The notes beneath the pieces were generated by a model. The model was not told the origin of the DNA. It saw only the letters and a program-made list of their open reading frames with translations, and did not search any database. Source: DATFVA01 sp963800255 (GTDB lineage: Bacteria > Bacteroidota > Ignavibacteria > Ignavibacteriales > Ignavibacteriaceae). Taken from it: a stretch of 64,000 nt of DNA. Shown here in pieces: positions 28,949 to 37,900 of this stretch. A program made the position numbers and the translations under genes. Each line of letters begins with the position of its first letter. The stretch's first letter is position 1. The stretch spans positions 1 to 64,000 of the forward strand of contig CAWDAK010000010.1 of the NCBI GenBank assembly GCA_963800255.1. The letters run 5' to 3'.

Positions 28949-29994
28949 GGATGAAAGCAAGTGTTGTAGTTTTCGGAGGTTTGATGGTATTCTGGGCTTC
29001 TATTACCATTATGGTTTTATTCCCGGCGTTAACAATGAAAGAGACCCCGTCAAAAAACTGGCGGCCGATGACAGAACTTGAAAGAGAAGGACTACAGGTT
29101 TACGTTAATAACGGCTGCAGCTACTGCCATTCGCTTTATGTCAGGATTTCTGACTGGGGTAAAGGGGCCGAAAGAATTGCTCAGCGGGGAGACTATGTGG
29201 GACAGGAACCCGCGATACTTGGATCAGAAAGAACTGGTCCTGACCTATCTGAAGAAGGCGGTGAACACCCCGATGACTGGCATATTGCTCATTTCACAGA
29301 TCCAAGGTTTACAACTCCTGTTTCAGTAATGCCCTCATGGGCATTTCTAGGTAAAGACAAAATAAGAAAGCTGATTGCCTATGTTCAATACCTGGGTGGA
29401 AAGGATGCAGAAGAAAGAGTTGCCAGGCAGAAACACTGGAAAAAGCTGGCCGTTGAGGCTTATGAAAGCGGCCCTGATGCAAACATAAAATGGCTTCACA
29501 GCCAGGTTCCGAAAGTATGGCAGGCAATGCCTAATCCTTATCCGGCAACTGAGCCGGCAGTGCTCAGAGGGAAAAAAATATTCCAGCAATTCTGCATAGG
29601 ATGTCATGGCCCTATGGGTGATGGAAGAGGACCGGCAGCCAAATATCTATATCCGCCACCACTTAATTTCACTCTTCTCCGGAGAAACCTCGTAGAAGGA
29701 AAATATATTGGCGGAATACTTTACTACCAGATAATGAATGGAATAACGGGAACGGCCATGCCCTACTTTAAACGTGCATTAGAGTCAGAAAAAATATGGG
29801 ACCTTGCTAATTATATAGCTGTTTCATTTATCGGTTATACGGATGCAGACATTGAACCTAAAGGAATAGATGCGGCATATGAACCCCGCTGGAAAAACCC
29901 TTACACTATCCCGGATACAACAGGAAAACTTTATCCGGATTCAATGCACACAGAATACAATGATTCATCAGGAGCGCCAAAATGGATGCAATAG
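28945..29994 (+). CDS. ccoO: Oxidase subunit CcoO with appended second cytochrome c domain
   Basis: 349 residues, overlapping ccoN by ATGA. An N-terminal anchor (residues 5-25) is followed by a CcoO domain (about 30-150) with CSYCH at residue 58, RTGPDL, HPDDWHIAHF and the Met ligand in SVMPSWAFLG. A second cytochrome c domain (about 205-310) has CIGCH at residue 217 and a Met in GTAMPYFK. Canonical CcoO is about 200-240 residues with one haem. The second domain looks like half of CcoP, which is otherwise absent from the window. This subunit probably passes electrons from cytochrome c (ActE/ActA) to CcoN. Confidence 0.88.
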   Translation: MRMKASVVVFGGLMVFWASITIMVLFPALTMKETPSKNWRPMTELEREGLQVYVNNGCSYCHSLYVRISDWGKGAERIAQRGDYVGQEPAILGSERTGPDLSEEGGEHPDDWHIAHFTDPRFTTPVSVMPSWAFLGKDKIRKLIAYVQYLGGKDAEERVARQKHWKKLAVEAYESGPDANIKWLHSQVPKVWQAMPNPYPATEPAVLRGKKIFQQFCIGCHGPMGDGRGPAAKYLYPPPLNFTLLRRNLVEGKYIGGILYYQIMNGITGTAMPYFKRALESEKIWDLANYIAVSFIGYTDADIEPKGIDAAYEPRWKNPYTIPDTTGKLYPDSMHTEYNDSSGAPKWMQ

Positions 29995-30170
29995 TTCAAT
30001 TCTGGATAGGATTTACGCTTATAGCTGTTTCAGGTATAGCAGTTGTTATAGGCTGGGCTTTTAAAAACGGTCAGTTTAATAACCAGGAAAGGGCAAGGCA
30101 TCTTCCGCTTGAAAGTTATATACCGGAGGATGATGAAAAGAATAATCATAAGGAAGAAAAGGTCAGATGA
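29982..30170 (+). CDS. Small membrane protein, CcoS-like
   Basis: 62 residues with one N-terminal membrane helix (about 5-27) and then WAFKNGQFNNQERARHLPLES, which resembles the WAxxxGQFDD region of the oxidase maturation protein CcoS, followed by a charged tail. It overlaps ccoO by 13 nt. CcoS is normally needed for cofactor insertion into CcoN. The resemblance is short, so a structural (CcoQ-like) role is also possible. Confidence 0.6.
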   Translation: MDAIVQFWIGFTLIAVSGIAVVIGWAFKNGQFNNQERARHLPLESYIPEDDEKNNHKEEKVR

Positions 30171-30173
30171 ATT

Positions 30174-30428
30174 ATGCTTCGCTTTGATGTCTTACAGAAC
30201 GGATGGGTGATTCTGGCAATTCTTGGAGGCATTGCACTGGTTCTTTATACAGTAATAGCCTACCTGGATATGTGGACTCCCAGGAAGATGAAGGATGGAA
30301 AGACAGAGACAGGGTGGCTGAGCTGGTGGCAGGGAATACCCTGGGTATTAAAGGTGACCTATGCTGCACTAATCATATTTGTAATAATTTATACTATTTA
30401 CAGAGCAATAGTACCGCCAAACTGGTAA
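30174..30428 (+). CDS. Small two-helix membrane protein of the respiratory operon
   Basis: 84 residues with two hydrophobic helices (about 10-28 and 58-78) and a short loop containing MWTPRKMKDGK and SWWQGIPW. No haem or metal site. It starts 3 nt after the preceding stop. I do not recognise the family. Position and size suggest an accessory subunit of the oxidase or supercomplex. Confidence 0.6.
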   Translation: MLRFDVLQNGWVILAILGGIALVLYTVIAYLDMWTPRKMKDGKTETGWLSWWQGIPWVLKVTYAALIIFVIIYTIYRAIVPPNW

Positions 30429-30434
30429 GATTTT

Positions 30435-30740
30435 ATGCCGACACAATATGAAGAATATAATGAGAATGGTAATAACAGGATGGGATGGTTCCTAATTCTG
30501 ATGTTCGCTGCCTTCATCCTTGGATGGGCAATGTTAATGATGACTATTATAAAAGAGCCTCCGAGAAAGTGGGATTTTGAGATTCTTCCGGATGCCCCTT
30601 CTCAATCCATTTATTCCACCAGGGAATATAAGGAAGAACTCTTTCCTCCTGACCAGATAGAACATCTGCCTGAGGCAAAGGAGCTTAAAGAAACTAAAAG
30701 ACACAAGACAACTGTATTACCGGAAGACAGCCTTAAATGA
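30435..30740 (+). CDS. Small single-helix membrane protein of the respiratory operon
   Basis: 101 residues with one membrane helix (about 15-38, MGWFLILMFAAFILGWAMLM) and a hydrophilic, proline- and charge-rich C-terminal half (PPRKWDFEILPDAPSQS). No cofactor motif. The stop overlaps the next start (ATGA), so it is coupled to the ActE-like gene. The family is unknown; it is probably an accessory or tethering subunit. Confidence 0.58.
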   Translation: MPTQYEEYNENGNNRMGWFLILMFAAFILGWAMLMMTIIKEPPRKWDFEILPDAPSQSIYSTREYKEELFPPDQIEHLPEAKELKETKRHKTTVLPEDSLK

Positions 30741-31261
30741 AAAAGAAGTATATTATAGGACTCGGAGCTGTTATCGCTATAGGACTGGCTGTTTCAGCTT
30801 ACCTGCTCTTTACTGGTCCCCATATGGAACACCAGGAAAACCTCAGAACCTTTGAGAAAAGCGAAATGCTTCCTCCTCCGCATTCGGTTACGGTTGAAGT
30901 CCCTCCTGAACTCCCGGCAATGGGAGATACGAATCCCTTAAAAAATACTCCGGAAAATTTTAATCGTGGAAGAGTATATTATAATTATTACTGCGTATTC
31001 TGTCATGGCGAATACCATGACGGCAATGGTCCCGTCGGGAAAAGCTACATTCCCAAACCGTCTAACTTAATGGCTGACTCTATAAAGCGGATGCAGGACG
31101 CAGAACTCGTAGAGAATATGCTTACCGGAATCGGCCACACTCCGGTACTTGAAAGCGTAGTGCCGTATAAATACTGGTGGTACCTTAGCTTGTACGTAAA
31201 AAATATAAAAGGAGGTGAATCATCAGAATTGAAAGATGACTATAAACACCCAATACAATAA
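30737..31261 (+). CDS. actE: Monohaem cytochrome c, ActE-like
   Basis: 174 residues with an N-terminal membrane anchor or uncleaved signal (about 5-26). NPLKNTPENFNRGRVYYNYY precedes a single haem site CVFCHG (Cys near residue 85), followed by GNGPVGKSYIPKPSNL. This pattern is typical of ActE, the monohaem subunit of alternative complex III. No lipobox is visible, unlike ActE proteins that are lipoproteins. It is the last gene of the operon, separated from the other act genes by the oxidase block, and is the obvious bridge between the pentahaem subunit and CcoO. Confidence 0.8.
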   Translation: MKKKYIIGLGAVIAIGLAVSAYLLFTGPHMEHQENLRTFEKSEMLPPPHSVTVEVPPELPAMGDTNPLKNTPENFNRGRVYYNYYCVFCHGEYHDGNGPVGKSYIPKPSNLMADSIKRMQDAELVENMLTGIGHTPVLESVVPYKYWWYLSLYVKNIKGGESSELKDDYKHPIQ

Positions 31262-31345
31262 CAGCACTATGAATCACAAATTTTATGCTGAAATTATTTT
31301 AATTGATTAAATAACTAAGAAAGTTTTTGAATAAAAGAGGTTGAT

Positions 31346-33097
31346 ATGAAAAGTACTGCGTCTGATATACTACTTGATGTTCTGGAACAATGGAAAGTGG
31401 AATATATATTCGGTCTCCCGGGTGACGGCATAAACGGGGTGATGGAAGCTTTGAGGAAGAGACAAGATAAAATTAAGTTTATACATGTGAGGCATGAAGA
31501 GGCAGCAGCTTTTATGGCATGCGCATATGCAAAATACACCGGGAAGCTGGGTGTTTGTCTTGCTACAAGTGGACCAGGCGGAATTCATCTTCTTAACGGG
31601 TTATACGACGCCAAGATGGACGGGCAGCCGGTACTTGCTATTACTGGGAACCAGTTTCATGATCTTATGAACACACATGGACAGCAGGATGTTGAACTCG
31701 ACAGGCTGTTTGAAGATGTTACGGTTTACAACGTGAGGATAATGGGATCAACCCATGTTGAGAATGTTACAAACCTGGCATGCCGCTATGCATTAAACAG
31801 AAGAGGAGTAGCACACATTACGTTTCCCAGTGATTTGCAGAGCGTTGAAGGTTTAAATAATCGCTCTAAGAGAAATATTGCTCATCATATGTCAAACGTA
31901 TATTCACCCCAGCACCCTATTCCCTCTCAAATGGATTTACAAAAAGCAGCCCAGGTACTCAATGAAGGAGAAAGGGTTGCGATATTTGCAGGAAGGGGAG
32001 CCCTTGGATGCAGAGAAGAACTAGAACAGGCGGCTCAGCTGCTTGGGGCACCGATAATTAAACCTCTGCTTGGAAAGGCATGTGTGCCTGACGATAGTCC
32101 CTATACAACCGGCAGTATTGGTCTTCTCGGTACAAAACCCTCACAGGAGGCAGTAGAGGAATGCGACACTCTTTTCATTATTGGCTCATCATTTCCTTAC
32201 ATAGAGTTTTATCCTGAGCCCGGGCAGGCTAAATGTGTACAGATTGATATCGATCCTACAAGGATAGGATTGAGGTATCCTGTTGATGCAGGACTTGCAG
32301 GAGAAAGTAAGCAGACGCTTAAGTACCTTATTCCGCTATTAAAAAAGAAAGAGGATCAGAGTTTCCTGAAAAAAGCTCAGGATGGAATGGAAGAATGGTG
32401 GGACCTGATGGAAGAAAGAGGCACGAGGAAAGATAAGCCGATGAAACCCCAGGTAGTAGCATGGGAGCTTAGTAAACTGTTGAAGGATGATGCTATAGTT
32501 TCTTCAGATTCAGGCACCATTGCCACATGGTGGGCAAGGCAGATTAAGGCAAAGGACGGTCAGATGTACTCGCTGTCGGGAAACCTGGCAACCATGGCAA
32601 ACGGACTGCCATATTCTATTGCTGCACAGGTTGCATACCCGAACAGGCAGTGTGTTGCTTTTGTAGGAGACGGCGGATTTTCAATGCTGATGGCAGAGAT
32701 ATCTACTTGTGTAAAATATAAACTTCCGGTTAAAGTGATTATAATTAAGAATAATACACTGGGACAGATCAAGTGGGAACAAATGGTATTTCTCGGCAAT
32801 CCAGAATACGGTGTTAAGCTTGAGCCGATAGATTTTGTAAAAATCGCTGAGGCTTGCGGAGCAAAGGGATTTTCAATTGAAAATCCGAAGGATTGCGGTA
32901 AAATTCTAAAGCAGGCTTTCGAAACAGAAGGGCCGGTGGTGATTGAAGCTGTAGTTGATCCATTTGAACCTCCGCTTCCCGCTAAAATTGAATACAAGCA
33001 GGCTAAATCATTTGCCAAATCCCTGCTCAGAGGCGAACCTAATAAAGGAAAGATCTCTCTTACAATTGCATCTGATAAGGTAAGAGAACTTATTTAA
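31346..33097 (+). CDS. ThDP-dependent enzyme, pyruvate oxidase/PoxB-like
   Basis: 583 residues in the usual three-domain ThDP layout. The N-terminal pyrimidine-binding domain has the catalytic Glu in VRHEEAAAFMACAYA and SGPGGIHLLNGLYDAKMDG. A central Rossmann-like domain follows (about 190-330, IFAGRGALGCREEL). The C-terminal diphosphate domain has GDGGFSMLMAEISTC and NNTLGQIKWEQM. The pattern fits quinone-dependent pyruvate oxidase (PoxB) or a close relative; acetolactate synthase-like activity cannot be excluded by reading alone. If PoxB-like, it converts pyruvate to acetate and feeds electrons to quinone, which would suit its place just after the quinol-oxidising operon. Shine-Dalgarno GAGG before the ATG. 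Confidence 0.8.
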   Translation: MKSTASDILLDVLEQWKVEYIFGLPGDGINGVMEALRKRQDKIKFIHVRHEEAAAFMACAYAKYTGKLGVCLATSGPGGIHLLNGLYDAKMDGQPVLAITGNQFHDLMNTHGQQDVELDRLFEDVTVYNVRIMGSTHVENVTNLACRYALNRRGVAHITFPSDLQSVEGLNNRSKRNIAHHMSNVYSPQHPIPSQMDLQKAAQVLNEGERVAIFAGRGALGCREELEQAAQLLGAPIIKPLLGKACVPDDSPYTTGSIGLLGTKPSQEAVEECDTLFIIGSSFPYIEFYPEPGQAKCVQIDIDPTRIGLRYPVDAGLAGESKQTLKYLIPLLKKKEDQSFLKKAQDGMEEWWDLMEERGTRKDKPMKPQVVAWELSKLLKDDAIVSSDSGTIATWWARQIKAKDGQMYSLSGNLATMANGLPYSIAAQVAYPNRQCVAFVGDGGFSMLMAEISTCVKYKLPVKVIIIKNNTLGQIKWEQMVFLGNPEYGVKLEPIDFVKIAEACGAKGFSIENPKDCGKILKQAFETEGPVVIEAVVDPFEPPLPAKIEYKQAKSFAKSLLRGEPNKGKISLTIASDKVRELI

Positions 33098-33160
33098 TGT
33101 TTCCGGGAGACTGTGTCAGAGTCCCGGGCAGTTTATCATTCAAAAAGAAACAGGATCAAA

Positions 33161-34169
33161 ATGAAAGAATACATACAGCCGCAGGTAGTGGTAATTACAG
33201 GTGCTTCTGCTGGTGTCGGCAGGGCAGCAGCGAAAGAGGTTTGCAAAGGACAATCATAAAATTGCTCTCCTGGCAAGAGGAAAAAAAGGACTGGAAGCAG
33301 CCAAGGAGGAAGTTGAATCACTCGGTGGAACCGCCATTACTATTCAATGTGATGTTTCAGATTATGAACAGGTAGACCGCGCTGCCTCAGAAGTTGAAGA
33401 GAAATTTGGACCTATTGACATTTGGGTAAACAATGCAATGGCTACGGTGTTTGCTCCGTTCATAGATATTGAACCAAAGGATTATAAAAGGGTAACCGAA
33501 GTGACTTACCTTGGCCAGGTACACGGAACACTTGCCGCTCTGAAGCGAATGAAACCTCGCGACAAAGGAACCATAATCCAGGTCGGATCAGCACTGGCTT
33601 ACCGCGGTATACCGCTGCAGACCGCCTACTGCGGGGCGAAACATGCTATCCAGGGATTTACCGAATCCTTGCGAAGTGAATTGCTGCATGAGGGCAGCAG
33701 CGTTCACCTCGCCATGGTGCAGATGCCGGCTCTTAATACCCCCCAGTTCGATTGGTGTAAAACTACGTTCGATAAAAAACCACAGCCGGTTCCTCCAATC
33801 TACCAGCCTGAGGTTGCTGCCGATGCGATTCACTTTGCAGCGTTCAATAATAAAAGAGAAATATACGTAGGTATGAGTACAGCTATTATTGTTAACGGTA
33901 ATAAATTCTTTCCGGGTTATGGTGATAAATACCTTGCGAAAAATGGGTTTAATTCCCAGCTTACGAACCAGGACATAGATAAAAACAGGCCAAATAATTT
34001 GTATGAACCTGTAGAAGGCGATTTCGGGACTCACGGAGATTTTGACAATATTTCCAAAGGCAGAAGCTGGCAGTTGAAGATTGACAAAAACAAAGGCTTT
34101 ATTGGAGCTGCAGCTGCTGGATTCGCGGCCGTTACCGTAATGGGAGCATTTATCAAAAGATTATTTTAA
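33161..34169 (+). CDS. Short-chain dehydrogenase/reductase, frameshifted
   Basis: The ATG at 33161 begins MKEYIQPQVVVITGASAGVG, the SDR nucleotide-binding motif, but the frame ends at TAA after about 33 codons. The next frame reads KRFAKDNHKIALLARGKKGL. Removing G33236 gives AAKRFAKDN, so a single inserted base breaks the gene. Downstream are NNAMA, the catalytic Ser (VGSALAYRG) and YCGAKHA (Tyr/Lys). A C-terminal extension with a membrane-like segment (FIGAAAAGFAAVTVMGAF) matches a family of roughly 335-residue SDRs with a C-terminal helix. Substrate unknown. It is probably cotranscribed with the PoxB-like gene. Confidence 0.85.
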
Positions 34170-34217
34170 TGATTTGATGAATCTAATAATTAAAGAAACG
34201 ATAAGAGGAAGAAATTT

Positions 34218-34595
34218 ATGAGCGACGCGTTAGGTAAAAAAGTTTGGGGTATTGCGGAAGGTTATATACCCCCGGGAAGTAATGGTCCGGAACCGGAAAT
34301 GCTGAGTCATGAAACGGCTTGTATATTAAATACGTCCGACCAGGAAGCTCATATTGAAATTACGATTTATTATTCTGACCGTGATCCTTCCGGTCCATAT
34401 AAGATAAATGTTGAACCCAAAAGGACCAAACATATCAGGTTTAATAACCTTAAAGACCCGGAACCTATCCCTAAAGGAACGGATTATTCAAGCGTAATAA
34501 AATCAGATATTCCAGTGATTGTGCAGCATTCACGACTCGACTCACGGCAGGCACCGAACGCACTGCTTTCAACAATTGCATACCCGGTAGAATAA
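34218..34595 (+). CDS. Sensory rhodopsin transducer (ASRT) family protein
   Basis: 125 residues matching the Anabaena sensory rhodopsin transducer family over its full length: KKVWGIAEGYIPPGSNGP, SHETACILN, IYYSDRDPSGPY, RFNNLKDPEPIPKGTDYSSV, QHSRLDSRQAPNALLSTIAY. ASRT is a small tetrameric beta-sandwich that interacts with a microbial rhodopsin in Anabaena. Many genomes carry the family without a neighbouring rhodopsin, and none is in this window, so the role here is open; binding of a sugar-like ligand or DNA has been proposed for relatives. The start has GAGGAAG upstream. It follows the SDR and precedes a cupin on the same strand. Confidence 0.85.
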   Translation: MSDALGKKVWGIAEGYIPPGSNGPEPEMLSHETACILNTSDQEAHIEITIYYSDRDPSGPYKINVEPKRTKHIRFNNLKDPEPIPKGTDYSSVIKSDIPVIVQHSRLDSRQAPNALLSTIAYPVE

Positions 34596-34652
34596 TCCTG
34601 GGAGATATGAATACGCCGGGTGGTTTGTACACGTAATGAAAGGTTTATAAGA

Positions 34653-34958
34653 TTGAAAAAAGTTAATTCGGAAATGGGAGAAGGTTTCAGCGTGAAAGAG
34701 ACCTCAAAGAGTTCCCAGGCGGCAACAATGGTTTTAGCTCCTGGTGAGAAAACGGGGGGACCGGACAACAAGCATCCCAAAAGCGACCAATGGCTTTATG
34801 TGGTTTCAGGAAATGGCAAAGCAACTGTTAATGGAGAAGAGCTGGAGTTGAGTAAGGGAGATTTAATTTTAATTGAGGCGGGAGATACCCACGAAATTAA
34901 AGCCGGCAGTGATCAAAGTCTTGAAACCCTGAATTTCTATTCACCGCCGGCGTATTGA
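34653..34958 (+). CDS. Cupin-domain protein
   Basis: About 100 residues. Single cupin barrel: motif 1 runs from KHPKSDQWLYVVSGNG to ATVNGEE, and motif 2 is GDLILIEAGDTHEIKAG. Metal-site residues are partly conserved (His in KHP, Asp/Gln in SDQW, His in DTHE). The start is uncertain: TTG at 34653 (with AGG upstream), GTG at 34620 or ATG at 34674 are all in frame. No substrate can be assigned. It converges with the RND operon 24 bp away with no obvious terminator between them. Confidence 0.72.
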   Translation: MKKVNSEMGEGFSVKETSKSSQAATMVLAPGEKTGGPDNKHPKSDQWLYVVSGNGKATVNGEELELSKGDLILIEAGDTHEIKAGSDQSLETLNFYSPPAY

Positions 34959-34981
34959 ATAACTACGTTACATCGATGTTA

Positions 34982-37900
34982 TCAGACTCTCTCCCGTTTT
35001 GATGCATCGATTACTTTAGTTCTTGATGTTAAATAATAAAACGCCGGGATTACAAACAGCGTAAGGATCGTTGAAACTATCAAACCTCCGATTGCAACAA
35101 TTCCCATAGGAATTCTCATTTCTTTTCCGGCATCACCTATACCTAAAGCGAGCGGAAGCATCCCGAGTACGATAGCCACAGTTGCCATTATCTGAGGTTT
35201 AAGCTTAGTAGGACAAGCCTCTAGTAATGCATCTTTCGGTAGCATACCCTGCTCCCTTCTCAGCTGGTTGGTATAATCCAGGATAAGGATCGCGTTATTA
35301 ACCACAATTCCTATAAGCATTATTATTGCCATTAATGATACAATATTGAATGGCGTGTTTGTAATATATAGAGCCAGAATAACTCCGATCATCGCCAATA
35401 CGATTGTAAGCATAATGGAAACCGGCTGCCAGAAGCTTTCCAGTATAGCCGCAAGAAGCATATATGTGAGAAATACTGCCAGGAAGAATGCAAAGATCAT
35501 ATCCTTGATCATGTCGTTCATCATTTTCACGTTACCGCCCCAGCGGATATAATATCCCGGGGGAAGATCAAGATCAGCAAGTCTTTTGTCTATTTCATTC
35601 GTAATATTTCCAAGCGGAACTCCTGAGGCAGGGGCGCCTGTAAACATGATCGAAACAAACTTATCACGATGAAGAATCTTAGTATATCCTTTCGTGAATT
35701 GAACATCGGCCAGCTGTGTAAGTCTGAACGGACCAACAGGAGAGACAACAGTTATATTACCGATTTTTTCAGGAGCATTAACAGACTTATCATCCATAGT
35801 AACAGTAATATCATATTCATTTCCGAATTCACGATATTTAGAAGACTGAATTCCTTCCACAGAGGAACGAAGTGTAAGAGCAAGATCAGTAATACTTATT
35901 CCTGCCTCAACCAGTTTTTCTCTTCTGGGAAAAACTGTAATCTCCGGTTTACCGGCGCGTGAACTCTGGTCGAAGTTAATCAACCCGGGAATATCTTTTA
36001 TTTTAGCGACTACTTCATTTTTTAATTCATCAAGCTTGTCAAGGTCCTGCCCCATCACAAAAAACTCTACCGGAGCACCCGGTCCCCCGGAAGAAGAACC
36101 AAGGTCTACTTTTATTCTTGCATTCGGAACATCTGCAAGTTCCTTCACAAAAACAGAGATCATATCCTGCAGGGATATATCCCGGTCTTTAGCATCAACA
36201 AGCTGAACATCCATCAGCGCCATATTCGTTCCGATATCCAGTTCGCTCATTCTACCCAGGTTGGTTATCATATGGGTAACCTCAGGGTGTTTCTTTATCC
36301 TGTTTTCTATCTGACTTAAGAGGTTTCCTGTGGCCTGCAGGTTATAACCTTCAGGCATCTCAACAGAAACCTTAATTTTTCCGTCGTCAAATGACGGCAT
36401 GAACTCAAACCCGACTTTTGAACCGATTGTTACCATCACGAGAATAAGGATAACAAATGAGGAGAGTACAACTACAAAACTGGTAAACTTATTCTTCAGG
36501 AATCCTGCCAGCATATTTTTATAAAAAATAGTCTGTCTCTCTTCGAACGCATCTATTTTCTGACTTAATTTTCCGGGCTTATGCTCCTTTTTCAAGATTA
36601 AAGAAGCGAGCATCGGCGTAAGGGTAAATGACATTATGAGAGAAAATATAGTTGCAAATACAGCTGCAAGGGCAAGTTCTTTAAGCCACATACCAACCAT
36701 TGACGACATATTAGCTACCGGCAGGAACACTACCAGGTTCGTAAGCGTTGAAGCAAGAACCGCGACCATCACTTCTGAAGTTCCCTTGAAAGCCGCCTGC
36801 TTTATAGTTTCACCCATTTTCTTGTATCGGAAAATGTTTTCAATAACCACAATGGAGTTTGCAACCAGTACACCTACGGATACTGAGAGACCCATCAGCG
36901 TCATCATATTGAGCGTTAACCCGAACGCCTGAAGCAAAAGAAAAGTTGAAATTATGGAAGTCGGCATCGAGAGTGCAACTATTATCGTTGACCGCAGATC
37001 ATGAAGAAACAGGAAAAGTACAATAGCCGTGAAAATAACACCAAGGTAAATATTACTCATCGTATCATCAACGCTGCTCTGGACAAAGCCGGATTCATCG
37101 TTTACTACAGCAAGGCTTGCTCCTTGTGGAAGTACGGCCTGGATTTCAGGGAGTGAAGCTTTAATTGCTTCAGCTACATTCACAATGTTTCCTTCGGAGC
37201 TCTTTATTATTCCGAGTCTCACAACATTTTCATTGCGGATGTTTTCTTTTACGTTATAGTATACTGCTCTCTGTCTTATATCTTTTCCAACATCTTCAAC
37301 GTTGGCAAACTGGCGTACTTTTTTAGGACCGTACGGCGTAGGAACCTCTAGTTCGTTGATTGCTTCAGGACTTATGTACTGACCATTCAGCCTGACAGTA
37401 TATTCCTGGTCGCCAACCTGGAAATATCCGCCCGGGATATCCATGTTGTGAATTTTTAATATCTGACTTAACTGCGGAAGTGAAATGGAATTTTCATATA
37501 CTTCCTTATTGTTAAGGATTACACGCACTTCCCTTTCCTGACCTCCTGTAATCTGAACGTTGGCAACTCCTTCAATCTGTGAAAATCTGTCTTTAAGGGT
37601 TTTGTCAGCAATTTCATATAACTGACGGGGATCGAGATTTCCGCTGAGTACAAGATCAACAACAGGGAATTGTTTAAGGTCGACTTTCTGCACGATAGGT
37701 TTCTTTGAATCCTCCGGAAGGTCATTTATTATTTCATCAACTTTATTCTTTACCTCCTGGTTAGCAACATCCACGTCCTTGCCCATGGTAAATTCAATTA
37801 TAATAATCGACAGACCATCAAGGGAGTAGGATTCAACTCTTTCAATCTGGCTTATTGTTGAGATTGACTCTTCTATCCTTTTGCTAATTAAGGTTTCTAT

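Noticed and set aside
33097..33375. A 92-codon frame across the SDR 5' end
   Set aside because: It is a third reading of the frameshifted SDR region and includes no SDR motif of its own; the true start is the ATG at 33161.
33588..34034. A 148-codon minus-strand frame inside the SDR
   Set aside because: Opposite-strand shadow of a gene with clear SDR motifs.
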